A stretch of DNA of 22,199 bases from CAZBQC01 sp964494015 (GCA_964494015.1 CAZBQC010000011.1:1-22199), one strand, 5' to 3'; counted from the first letter of the stretch, positions 6,450 through 13,656 are shown. Notes: generated from the sequence alone by a model not told the origin. Translations and numbers: made by a program.

Positions 6450-6482
6450 AAAAAAACGACTAAATCTATCGTTTTAAGTCGT
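6450..6482 (-). terminator. Intrinsic terminator after the EIIB-like gene
   Basis: The minus strand has ACGACTTAAA pairing with TTTAGTCGT (one bulged base) around an eight-base loop, followed by a run of T. It ends the upstream transcript just before the kinase control region. Confidence 0.75.
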
Positions 6483-6780
6483 CAATATACTTTTTTAATT
6501 GTTTAGAATTAACTCCTAAAATTATTTTAAGTTGATTATCAATTTCGACAATCCCTTTAGCACCCAATTTCTGAATAGCTTCTTTATTAACCTTGGTAAT
6601 ATCTCGTAAAGTGACAATAAATCTCGATAAATTACTTTCTGTATTTAGAATATTATCCATTCCACCTAAATAATCTAATAGTTTATTCATCTCTAAATGA
6701 GCATTTTTTCGGTTAGCTTTTAAAACAGCGGCTAAAATTATCAGTAAGACGACAAGAATAATCAAATATTCAACTTTCAT
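6466..6780 (-). CDS. Membrane-anchored EIIB-like domain without the active Cys
   Basis: This 104-residue protein has one membrane helix (residues 4-21) followed by a soluble domain that resembles the glucose-family PTS EIIB domain: LLDYLGGMDNI, then ESNLSRFIVTLRD and KLGAKGIVEIDNQLKIILG. In a working EIIB the 'xxCxTRLRV' segment carries the Cys that receives phosphate from EIIA. Here Asn50 occupies that place and the protein has no cysteine at all, so it cannot act as a phosphocarrier. The start at 6780 is chosen because AGGTGAT lies just upstream. No PTS genes are nearby. It may be a structural or sensory remnant, such as a binding partner of a real EIIA or of a kinase. That role is inference. 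Confidence 0.75.
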   Translation of the reverse strand: MKVEYLIILVVLLIILAAVLKANRKNAHLEMNKLLDYLGGMDNILNTESNLSRFIVTLRDITKVNKEAIQKLGAKGIVEIDNQLKIILGVNSKQLKKYIDDLKR

Positions 6781-6795
6781 ATGATCACCTAATCC

Positions 6796-6801
6796 ATTAT
6801 A
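6796..6801 (-). promoter_or_regulatory. -10 element of the EIIB-like gene
   Basis: Minus-strand TATAAT lies about 15 bases before the start codon, leaving a very short leader that begins next to AGGTGAT. The -35 region is weak. Confidence 0.45.
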
Positions 6802-6872
6802 CAATATTTTAAAATAAAAAGAAATCTTTTTCTAGTTATTAATAACACACCAAATAAGAGAAAATGAATAAT

Positions 6873-6885
6873 CTATACTAGATAA
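6873..6885 (+). promoter_or_regulatory. 13-base element shared with the YjcZ-like gene, copy 2
   Basis: CTATACTAGATAA lies 21 bases before the CotY/Z-like ATG. It matches the element at 2074-2086 except for one base. No good sigma-A -35 precedes it, so a sporulation sigma factor or an activator is likely. Confidence 0.5.
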
Positions 6886-6906
6886 ATATATAAAGGAGTT
6901 GAATTT

Positions 6907-7311
6907 ATGAATATTCAAAATGATAACTGCTTAGCTAATGTTCTAAGAGCCATTGCTGTTCTACAGAAAAACGCCGAAAAACTAGATTGTATAGATAATA
7001 CTTGTACTAAACCATTTTTAGGAGAAAGTGGCCACCTTTTATGCTTCAATACAAGACCGATTACACTATATCTATGTAATAATAACTTATTAGAAATAGA
7101 ATATACCGATAATAATCAAACTTATACCTCTAGTGTCTTTAGAGTTGAAGAAGTGTGTGATAATTCAGTAGTTGTTGCCTTATTAAAGCCAAATCCTGAT
7201 ACGACAGATTTATACATGGATTATGTGAGTACAGGTAAAAATGCAACTATTAATATAGATTGCATATGTGCAATTCAATGCTTACCTGACATCATTGTCA
7301 ATGAATGTTAA
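6907..7311 (+). CDS. Spore coat protein of the CotY/CotZ/ExsY family
   Basis: This 134-residue protein has ten cysteines (residues 8, 28, 33, 46, 57, 84, 119, 121, 125, 134). Its second half carries the family signature: FRVEEVCDNSVVVALLKP at 78-95 and IDCICAIQCLPDII at 117-130, close to the FRVEKLCD and CFCAIQCL blocks of CotY, CotZ and ExsY. These proteins self-assemble through disulfides into the crust or exosporium layer outside the spore coat. It is somewhat shorter than the Bacillus proteins. AAAGGAG precedes the start. A second gene begins 16 bases after its stop and disappears into the assembly gap, so this is probably an operon of outer-coat genes. It shares an upstream element with the YjcZ-like gene. 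Confidence 0.88.
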   Translation: MNIQNDNCLANVLRAIAVLQKNAEKLDCIDNTCTKPFLGESGHLLCFNTRPITLYLCNNNLLEIEYTDNNQTYTSSVFRVEEVCDNSVVVALLKPNPDTTDLYMDYVSTGKNATINIDCICAIQCLPDIIVNEC

Positions 7312-7327
7312 GGAAGGGGGATAAATT

Positions 7328-7334
7328 ATGGAAG
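7328..7334 (+). CDS. Start of a gene lost in the assembly gap
   Basis: An ATG at 7328-7330 follows a strong AAGGAAGGGGG ribosome binding site and lies 16 bases after the coat gene stop. Only Met-Glu and one more base can be read before the Ns. By position it is probably another coat component. Confidence 0.6.
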
Positions 7335-7434
7335 NNNNNNNNNNNNNNNNNNNNNNNNNNNNNNNNNNNNNNNNNNNNNNNNNNNNNNNNNNNNNNNNNN
7401 NNNNNNNNNNNNNNNNNNNNNNNNNNNNNNNNNN
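7335..7434. other. Assembly gap of 100 N
   Basis: A run of exactly 100 N is the usual placeholder for a gap of unknown size between contigs. The true distance between the coat gene and the terminator at 7443 is therefore unknown, and one or more genes may be missing. Confidence 0.95.
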
Positions 7435-7442
7435 AAAAAAAT

Positions 7443-7465
7443 AAACTCCTAAGAGGAGTTTTTTA
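7443..7465. terminator. Bidirectional terminator after the gap
   Basis: AAACTCCT (7443-7450) pairs perfectly with AGGAGTTT (7454-7461) around a three-base loop. T-runs lie on both sides, so it can end the coat-gene transcript from the left and the small gene at 7476 from the right. Confidence 0.85.
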
Positions 7466-7475
7466 TTGAAGGAAT

Positions 7476-7802
7476 TTAATTTTTTTCATTAATTTCGATA
7501 ATATTGGCAATTGGTATAACTTTATTGTCTAAAGTAATGATATAATTCTTGATTTTGCCGGCAATCTTAGTTTCCATTACTTCATCGGTCGTTCTAATAA
7601 TGACATCTAAATTAAAAATATAGCCATTTCTACTAAAAAGCTCGGCGATTTTTTTATTGACATCTTGTTTTTCATTAGATTTGAAAATTGGTTTAGAATC
7701 AACGACAACGTTATTAGAAGCTTGATCATAATAAACACGCATGTTATTATTGATTTTACGATTAAGGGGATTTTGATATACTCTCGGTAATTTATTTTTC
7801 AC
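7476..7802 (-). CDS. Small protein of unknown function, possibly YolD-like
   Basis: The protein has 108 residues if translation starts at the GTG at 7802, chosen because GTGGAGAG lies seven bases upstream. An in-frame GTG five codons earlier has no such site. The N-terminal 40 residues are polar and basic (NPLNRKINNN). The C-terminal half alternates beta-type stretches: a NLDVIIRTTDEVMETKI segment, then KIAGKIKNYIITLDNK and VIPIANIIEI. That last part resembles the small beta-barrel of YolD-like proteins, which ends in a 'GKIxxIDxxxxxIxL...IPFxDIIxI' pattern, but the match is loose. There is no signal peptide, membrane segment or cysteine. It is divergent from the RodA/FtsW gene. Function unknown. 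Confidence 0.65.
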   Translation of the reverse strand: MKNKLPRVYQNPLNRKINNNMRVYYDQASNNVVVDSKPIFKSNEKQDVNKKIAELFSRNGYIFNLDVIIRTTDEVMETKIAGKIKNYIITLDNKVIPIANIIEINEKN

Positions 7803-7869
7803 TTTATCACTCTCCACTTTATTCTATGAAAAAAATTATAAAAATTGTCTACTCTCACATAATATAGGT

Positions 7870-8991
7870 ATGAAAAGATTAAAATTTGAAATTAATATTT
7901 TATTGCCACTAATTATTTTTATGTTTTTAAGTATCATCAGTATTTATAGTGCTACGACATATTTGCCTAATTATTTAAAGGATCTTTATCTAAAACAGCT
8001 GATTTTTTATTTTCTAGGATTTATCTTAGCCATTATCATTCTTTTAAAGGGAAATGAATTAATAGTCAAGAATATTTGGTTTCTTTATCTTGGAATTAAT
8101 CTTTTGTTGGTGGCTCTTTTATTCTTTGGAATCGATATCAATGGTAGTAAAAGTTGGATTATCATTGGAGATTATATCAGTTTTCAGCCTAGTGAATTTA
8201 TGAAGATCGTTTTAATTCTCTCTCTTGCTTCAATCTTGGAGAAAGATGATCAAAGTAAGTCTAAGAAAACTCTAATTAATGAATTTAAGTTGATCTTAAA
8301 GGTTCTTTTAGTTTTATTGATTCCCAGCATCTTAACTTTTCTTCAACCTGATACTGGAGCAGTCATTATCTATTTTGTCATTGCAATCTTCATGTTGTTT
8401 GTTAAAGGAATCAAATTGCGTTGGTTTACTTATTTTTTGGGAGTCATCGGTTTAATGGTCGGTAGTGTTTTAATCGTTTATTTTGTAGATAAAGATTTAT
8501 TTATTAAAATATTGGGAACTAACTTTTTCTATCGACTGGATCGCCTTTTTAACTGGACTCAAGGTAGTGGCATGCAGTTAGAAAATTCTCTTCTTGCTAT
8601 TAGTGGAGCAGGATTTTTAGGATTTGGTTTTAATAAAACACCCATTTATTTCCCCGAACCTCAAACCGATTTTATCTTTTCGACTTATGCCTCTAATTTT
8701 GGATTTATGGGAGCGATATTCTTATTAGTCTTAATTATTTATTTTCTGGTTAATTTAATTAATCTCACCAAAAGGAAAAACAACAATTTTAATAAATATG
8801 TTATCTTTGGAATCGTGGGAATGCTCTCTTATCAGCAAATTCAAAATATTGGCATGACAATTGGACTCTTGCCAATTACTGGAATAACCTTACCTTTCAT
8901 CAGTTACGGTGGTTCTTCGTTATTATCTTATATGATTTTAGTGGGATTAGTCTTCAATATTGCCTATGAGGCTAATTATTATCATAATTAA
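7870..8991 (+). CDS. rodA: SEDS peptidoglycan glycosyltransferase, RodA/FtsW/SpoVE family
   Basis: This 373-residue protein has about ten membrane helices. SEDS proteins polymerise lipid II into glycan strands together with a class B penicillin-binding protein. Family motifs are present: NGSKSWIIIG (91-100), FQPSEFMKI (105-113), LQPDTG (158-163), a RLDRLFNW...GSGMQLENSLLAI region (222-244), FPEPQTDFIF with the essential Asp267, and NIGMTIGLLPITGITLPFISYGGSS (326-350). The GS(K)SW and QPDTG forms favour RodA over FtsW, but SpoVE is possible in a spore former. After TDFIF the usual 'AExGF.G' reads TYASNFGFMG, so the conserved Glu is missing. The ribosome binding site is weak and I found no clear promoter. 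No mre or pbp gene is adjacent. Confidence 0.87.
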   Translation: MKRLKFEINILLPLIIFMFLSIISIYSATTYLPNYLKDLYLKQLIFYFLGFILAIIILLKGNELIVKNIWFLYLGINLLLVALLFFGIDINGSKSWIIIGDYISFQPSEFMKIVLILSLASILEKDDQSKSKKTLINEFKLILKVLLVLLIPSILTFLQPDTGAVIIYFVIAIFMLFVKGIKLRWFTYFLGVIGLMVGSVLIVYFVDKDLFIKILGTNFFYRLDRLFNWTQGSGMQLENSLLAISGAGFLGFGFNKTPIYFPEPQTDFIFSTYASNFGFMGAIFLLVLIIYFLVNLINLTKRKNNNFNKYVIFGIVGMLSYQQIQNIGMTIGLLPITGITLPFISYGGSSLLSYMILVGLVFNIAYEANYYHN

Positions 8992-8996
8992 CTTCA

Positions 8997-9025
8997 TTTA
9001 CAAATAACTATCTTTTATATATAAT
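8997..9025 (+). promoter_or_regulatory. Sigma-A-type promoter of the CDGSH-yigZ operon
   Basis: TTTACA (8997-9002), a 17-base spacer and TATAAT (9020-9025) begin just after the rodA stop codon. Confidence 0.75.
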
Positions 9026-9045
9026 ATAATTAAGTGGTGGTAAAA

Positions 9046-9744
9046 ATGGATAATAAAAAAATTAAAATTATGAAAAATGGACCCTATGAAGTGACAGGAA
9101 GTATTCCCCTAAAAGAAATGATTATCAGTCGAAATGATACCTGTTACTTTTATAAAGAAGGAAGAAATTTTGATTTAAAAAAGACGTATTATTTGTGTCG
9201 TTGTGGCAAATCAAAAACACCACCTTATTGTGATGGATCGCATAGTCATGTTAATTTTGATGGAACTCTAACTGCTCAAAAGGTTTATACTGACGAGGAA
9301 GCAAAAAAATATGAAGGAAAAAATCTGCTTTTAAAAGATTGGGAAATATTATGTGCTTTTGCGAGATTTTGTCATTCGAGTGAAGGAGATGTTTGGACTG
9401 TCACTGAAGAAGCCAAAAATAAGTATCAAGAAGATTGGGCAGTTAAAATGGCTTGTGAATGTCCATCCGGTCGATTAGTTATGATCGACAAAAAAACTGG
9501 TTTGGAAATTGAACCAGCTTTTGAGCCTAGTATTGTTATTCTACAAGATCCACTTCGAGATTGTAGTGGTCCTCTTTGGGTAAGAGGAAGAATTCCAATT
9601 GAAGATGAAACAGGAAGTGTTTTTCAAATAAGAAATCGTGTGACTTTGTGTCGTTGTGGAGCATCGACTAATAAACCTTTCTGTGATGCTAGACATGTTA
9701 GTATTGGTTTTCAAGATGATTTCTTTAAAAAAAACAAATCATGA
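9046..9744 (+). CDS. CDGSH-type iron-sulfur protein with two cluster motifs
   Basis: This 232-residue protein has two CDGSH-type 2Fe-2S binding motifs (C-x-C...C-D-x-x-H). The first has Cys51, Cys53, Cys62 and His66 (CRCG...YCDGSH). The second has Cys202, Cys204, Cys213 and His217 (CRCG...FCDARH). Between them, residues 100-145 hold four more cysteines (103, 109, 137, 139) in an FARFCHSSEGDVW...CECPSGRL region seen in bacterial multidomain members. The three-Cys one-His ligation gives redox- and pH-sensitive clusters; the bacterial role is poorly known and is usually assumed to be electron transfer or cluster handling. The ATG at 9046 is preferred over a GTG at 9034 because GTGGTGG then serves as ribosome binding site. 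Its last codons overlap the yigZ start by four bases. Confidence 0.88.
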   Translation: MDNKKIKIMKNGPYEVTGSIPLKEMIISRNDTCYFYKEGRNFDLKKTYYLCRCGKSKTPPYCDGSHSHVNFDGTLTAQKVYTDEEAKKYEGKNLLLKDWEILCAFARFCHSSEGDVWTVTEEAKNKYQEDWAVKMACECPSGRLVMIDKKTGLEIEPAFEPSIVILQDPLRDCSGPLWVRGRIPIEDETGSVFQIRNRVTLCRCGASTNKPFCDARHVSIGFQDDFFKKNKS

Positions 9745-10328
9745 AGACGATTAATAATGATAACAGACATGAAATAGTTGTTAAGAAAAGTAAGTTTATT
9801 GCTTACTTATATAAAGTTCAAAATATTGAGGAAGTCAATAAATATTTAGATCAAATCAAAAAAGAATATAGTGACGCAACACATATTTGTTATGCGTATG
9901 TTATCGATAATACTCAAAAATTTAGTGATGATAATGAACCTAGTGGTACAGCTGGAAAACCAATTTTAAATGTTTTGACGAAAAATAATCTTAACTTTTG
10001 TCTAGCTATTGTGATCAGATATTTTGGCGGAATAAAGTTGGGTGCTAATGGTCTTATAAGAGCTTATTCTAAAGGAATTATTGAATGTTTAAAAGAAAAC
10101 CAGATTATTGAATTAGAAAAGGGTTTTCTAATAAAGATTATTGTTTCTTATGATCAACAGAAATTATTAACCAATTTAATTAAAGACTATCAAATAAAAG
10201 AAACAATTTTTGATCAAAGTTTAACCTATATCGTTGAAAGTGATAGAAAACTTTTAAATACATTAAAATTAAATAACCTAAGTTATGAGGTAATTAAAGA
10301 TATTTATATAAAGAAAAAGGAAATTTAA
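9741..10328 (+). CDS. yigZ: YigZ/IMPACT family protein
   Basis: This 195-residue protein has the family fold: an N-terminal UPF0029 domain and a C-terminal ferredoxin-like DUF1949 domain. Diagnostic motifs are DDNEPSGTAGKPIL (63-76) and RYFGGIKLGANGLIRAYS (93-110). It is the YvyE-type relative of eukaryotic IMPACT, which relieves Gcn2-dependent translational control. The bacterial function is not settled; nucleic acid or ribosome binding has been suggested. The start overlaps the preceding stop as ATGA, so translation is coupled to the CDGSH protein. The length is slightly below the usual 205-215. Confidence 0.93.
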   Translation: MKTINNDNRHEIVVKKSKFIAYLYKVQNIEEVNKYLDQIKKEYSDATHICYAYVIDNTQKFSDDNEPSGTAGKPILNVLTKNNLNFCLAIVIRYFGGIKLGANGLIRAYSKGIIECLKENQIIELEKGFLIKIIVSYDQQKLLTNLIKDYQIKETIFDQSLTYIVESDRKLLNTLKLNNLSYEVIKDIYIKKKEI

Positions 10329-10348
10329 TACTAGTTTCCTTTTTCTTT
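10310..10348. terminator. Bidirectional terminator between yigZ and mutS
   Basis: AAAGAAAAAGGAAA (10310-10323) pairs perfectly over 14 bases with 10335-10348. The stop codons of both convergent genes (10326-10328 and 10331-10333) lie within the 11-base loop. Confidence 0.85.
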
Positions 10349-12880
10349 ATTCAAATCATTTTTTAGTTCGTATAATTTATTTAAAGCCTCGATTGGTGTC
10401 AATTGAAGAGGATCAATCATTGCTAGCTTTTCGATAACGATACTCTCTTCTTCACATTCATCAGAGGAAGAAAACAATGAAGTTTGGACAAAGGTTTTTT
10501 CTTTGACCTTTTTATTTTCATATGTACTTAAAATTTCCTCACTTCTCTTGATTAAGGATTTTGGAAGACGTGCTAGTGATGCCACATGGATACCATAACT
10601 TTTGTCGACCGCACCACTTTTTACTTTATGTAGGAAAGTTATTTTACCATCTTCCTCAATGGCACTGACATGAATATTTTTTAAACGATTCAGTGTCATC
10701 GAAAGACTGGTCAATTCATGGTAATGAGTTGAAAATAGGGTTTTAGCTTTAATATTATCGTGAATATATTCTAAAATAGCCTGGGCTAGACTCATTCCAT
10801 CATAGGTTGCTGTTCCCCTACCTAACTCGTCAAAAAGAATTAAACTGTTCACTGTAGCTTCACTAATGGCTGTATTGGCTTCTTTCATTTCGACCATGAA
10901 AGTGGATTCTCCTCCTACTAAATCGTCAGAGGCTCCAATTCTCGTGAAGATTTTATCAAAGATTGGAAGACTTGCACTCTTACAGGGAACAAAAGAACCG
11001 ATTTGAGCCATAATAACGATGATTGCTAATTGTCTCATATAAGTACTTTTACCGGCCATATTCGGACCAGTAATCAATAAAATATCCGTACTTTCATTCA
11101 TGATGATATCGTTTGGAACATAGTCGTTTTTGTTGACGATTTCAACTACTGGATGGCGACCATCTTTGATATTGATATTTCGTTCTAAAACAAGTCTTGG
11201 TCTCGTATAATTATTATTTTCAGCCACTGTTGCTAAACTCGTCAACATATCAACTTCACTAATAACTTTGGAAATAGCTTGAATGCGACCGATATATTCT
11301 TTAACCTTGCTTCTAATTTCCATGAATAAATAGTATTCCAAATTGATAATTTTCTCTTCAGCACCTAAAATAATCTCTTCTTTAGCTTTTAATTCTTCAG
11401 TGATAAATCTCTCACCGGTCGATAAAGTTTGTTTTCTCGTATAGCCAAACTCTTCTTTAACTAAAGGTACGCTTCCTTTACTAATTTCAATATAGTAACC
11501 AAAAACTTTATTATAGCCAACTTTAAGATTCTTAATACCAGTTTTGGTTCTTTCCTCGTTTTCTAATTTGACGATAAAGTCTTTACTTCCTTTACGAAGG
11601 CTTTTCAACTCATCTAATTCCGGATGATAACCATCTTTGATAAGTCCACCTTCTTTGACAGTAATAGGAGGATCTTCGTTGATACTTTTTTCTAATAAGT
11701 CGACTAAATCATCCAATGTTTCCATGTCTTTATCGTAATTGATGGCTTCTAAAATATTCTTTATTTTAGGAAGGACTTGAAGAGATACTTTTAATTGTAA
11801 TAAGTCTCGAGCGTTTAAATTACCATAGCTGACTCTTCCTACTAATCGTTCTAAATCATAAATATTAGCTAATTCACGAATTAACTCTTCCTTGTAAATA
11901 AATTCCGTCAATAGTTTTTCAATGAGATCATATCTTCGTTCAATTGCTTCAATACTAGTTAATGGTCGCTCGATGTTTTGTTTTAAAAATCTACTGCCCA
12001 TTGCTGTTTTAGTTTTATCTAAGAGCCATAACAATGAATAAGTACGTTCTTTATTACGGATCGTTTCCACTAATTCTAAATTTTTCTTGGTATGAATATC
12101 AAATAAGAGATATTGATTTAAATCAAGGACATTGATCTTTTGTAGATGTTCTAAACTACCCTTCTTGGTATCAACTAAGTATTTAAGTAAATGTTTAACC
12201 GCCGTAATAATTCTAATATCTTTAATATCGCTATAGATGTATTCATAATTATTCTCTTGATAGATTAAATCGGTAATTGTAACTAAAATATTATAATTAG
12301 TTCGAAGCAGACTAACTATTTCTCGATCGATTTCAGGATTGACGATGATCTCTTTAAGATTTTTATTAGTTACTTCTTTAATTAAAGATTCTTGGTCATC
12401 GACTAAAAAAGCATTGAATTCCCCAGTTGAAATATCAGTATAACTGATAGCATAACAGTATTCAAAATCATAAATATTACCAATATAGTTATTATCTCTA
12501 GCATTCAAAGTATTATCTAAAACCGTGCCTTTAGTTACAACTTGGACGACATTCCTGTCAACTACCCCTTTTGAGTCTCTGGGATCAGTTAATTGTTCAC
12601 AGATAGCAACTTTATAGCCTAGATTAACTAATCTTTCTAAATAACTCTGATAGGCATGATACGGTACTCCACACATGGGAATTCGTTCATCCAGTCCAGC
12701 ACTTTTGCCAGTTAAAACTAATTCTAACTCCCTACTGCAAAGAATGGCATCTTCAAAAAACATTTCATAAAAATCTCCAAGACGAAAAAAGACAATCATA
12801 TCACTATAGGCATCTTTTATATCCAGATACTGTTTCATCATGGGAGATAATTTTTCTCGATCTATTTCATCACGTCTCAT
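10331..12880 (-). CDS. mutS: DNA mismatch repair ATPase MutS
   Basis: MutS dimers recognise mismatches and small loops and recruit MutL. The full-length 849-residue protein has the mismatch-reading Phe-x-Glu motif (DFYEMF, Phe37 and Glu39) in domain I, connector, lever and clamp domains through about 560, then the ABC-type ATPase. The ATPase shows Walker A GPNMAGKST (605-613), Walker B LILFDELGRG (680-689), the ESTFMVEM signature region (658-665) and the H-loop STHYHEL (717-723). The C-terminus ends with the DPLQLTPIEALNKLYELK helix typical of Gram-positive MutS. AGGAG precedes the start. MutL, commonly next to mutS, is not in this window. An SLF motif (QTSLFSSS, about 799-806) resembles the beta-clamp binding site of Bacillus MutS. 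Confidence 0.97.
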   Translation of the reverse strand: MRRDEIDREKLSPMMKQYLDIKDAYSDMIVFFRLGDFYEMFFEDAILCSRELELVLTGKSAGLDERIPMCGVPYHAYQSYLERLVNLGYKVAICEQLTDPRDSKGVVDRNVVQVVTKGTVLDNTLNARDNNYIGNIYDFEYCYAISYTDISTGEFNAFLVDDQESLIKEVTNKNLKEIIVNPEIDREIVSLLRTNYNILVTITDLIYQENNYEYIYSDIKDIRIITAVKHLLKYLVDTKKGSLEHLQKINVLDLNQYLLFDIHTKKNLELVETIRNKERTYSLLWLLDKTKTAMGSRFLKQNIERPLTSIEAIERRYDLIEKLLTEFIYKEELIRELANIYDLERLVGRVSYGNLNARDLLQLKVSLQVLPKIKNILEAINYDKDMETLDDLVDLLEKSINEDPPITVKEGGLIKDGYHPELDELKSLRKGSKDFIVKLENEERTKTGIKNLKVGYNKVFGYYIEISKGSVPLVKEEFGYTRKQTLSTGERFITEELKAKEEIILGAEEKIINLEYYLFMEIRSKVKEYIGRIQAISKVISEVDMLTSLATVAENNNYTRPRLVLERNINIKDGRHPVVEIVNKNDYVPNDIIMNESTDILLITGPNMAGKSTYMRQLAIIVIMAQIGSFVPCKSASLPIFDKIFTRIGASDDLVGGESTFMVEMKEANTAISEATVNSLILFDELGRGTATYDGMSLAQAILEYIHDNIKAKTLFSTHYHELTSLSMTLNRLKNIHVSAIEEDGKITFLHKVKSGAVDKSYGIHVASLARLPKSLIKRSEEILSTYENKKVKEKTFVQTSLFSSSDECEEESIVIEKLAMIDPLQLTPIEALNKLYELKNDLNKEKGN

Positions 12881-12898
12881 ATTGCTACTCCTAAATTA

Positions 12899-12904
12899 AT
12901 TATA
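12899..12904 (-). promoter_or_regulatory. -10 element of mutS
   Basis: Minus-strand TATAAT lies about 18 bases before the mutS start. A weak TTCCAA sits 17 bases further upstream. Confidence 0.4.
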
Positions 12905-12976
12905 TAGAAATTTATCTTTTTTGGAAATAGTTTTGATGAAATTTAAAGAAATATCATGGCTGATATTTTAATAATT

Positions 12977-13005
12977 TTGACTTATCTTTGATTTTAAGTT
13001 ATAAT
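12977..13005 (+). promoter_or_regulatory. Strong sigma-A promoter of the 198-residue unknown gene
   Basis: TTGACT (12977-12982), a 17-base spacer and TATAAT (13000-13005) form one of the best consensus promoters in the window. Confidence 0.8.
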
Positions 13006-13033
13006 ACCTTCTATAAAAAGAAGGGAGATATAA

Positions 13034-13630
13034 ATGGAAATTACTAAAGATACTAAAAATTCGATGTTATTTTTACAATACTTAATAGCTAATGGTTTTA
13101 ATCCAAATAATTATAATGAAATACTAGAATTAGGTCAGTCAGTACCAAATTCACTATCACAATTTTTAACGATATTTAGACAGTATTTACTTTCTAGAAA
13201 AGTTATTTATAGTGAATTAGATAAATACGAAATGAATGGAGCTTTTGGCTATATGCAACAAGGAGAAATATATGTACCAAAGACTCCGGAAAACGATCAA
13301 CATTTTTTATATGAAGCCCCTAAGGTTCCATATAATAGATATTATTATAGTTATCCTTGTATTAATGAATTTGATGTTATTATTTGCGAAGGATTAGATG
13401 TCTCTTTGTCTCAGACTACAAAATTAAGACAAGATAAATATTATGGTCTATGTCTTGATGCCATTAATGAGAAAGACAGCTATGCTGAAGATGCCAGAAG
13501 AAAAAAATTAATTGCTCTTGGAACTTTATTGAATTCTATGAACAGCTCTGATAGAAACAGCTACGAATTAGCACTCGATGAAGATAAAAAACTTGGCAAG
13601 GAATTCTATTTAATTAAAAAGCAAAAATAA
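13034..13630 (+). CDS. Soluble protein of unknown function
   Basis: I do not recognise this 198-residue protein. It has a good Shine-Dalgarno (AAGGGAG), a near-consensus promoter and its own terminator, so it is a real, probably well-expressed single-gene unit. There is no signal peptide or membrane segment. Residues 1-70 look helical (FLQYLIANGF, ILELG, FLTIFRQYLLS). Residues 78-110 are rich in Tyr and Pro (EAPKVPYNRYYYSYPC), then an acidic segment (FDVIICEGLD) and a Lys/Asp-rich C-terminal helical region follow. Two close cysteine positions (108 and 117) and a third at about 139 form no known metal motif. It lies between mutS and the ABC transporter operon, convergent with the latter. The C-terminal region has an alternating charge pattern that could mediate binding to another protein. 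Confidence 0.8.
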   Translation: MEITKDTKNSMLFLQYLIANGFNPNNYNEILELGQSVPNSLSQFLTIFRQYLLSRKVIYSELDKYEMNGAFGYMQQGEIYVPKTPENDQHFLYEAPKVPYNRYYYSYPCINEFDVIICEGLDVSLSQTTKLRQDKYYGLCLDAINEKDSYAEDARRKKLIALGTLLNSMNSSDRNSYELALDEDKKLGKEFYLIKKQK

Positions 13631-13653
13631 AAGTGCTAGATAAGCACTTTTTT
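13629..13653. terminator. Bidirectional terminator at 13.6 kb
   Basis: AAAAGTGCT (13629-13637) pairs perfectly with AGCACTTTT (13643-13651) around a five-base loop. It ends the unknown gene on the plus strand and the five-gene operon on the minus strand. Confidence 0.87.
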
Positions 13654-13656
13654 AGT

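Noticed and set aside
13007..13024. Hairpin sequestering the ribosome binding site of the 198-residue gene
   Set aside because: The predicted transcript start falls within or after the 5' arm, so the hairpin would not form in the mRNA.
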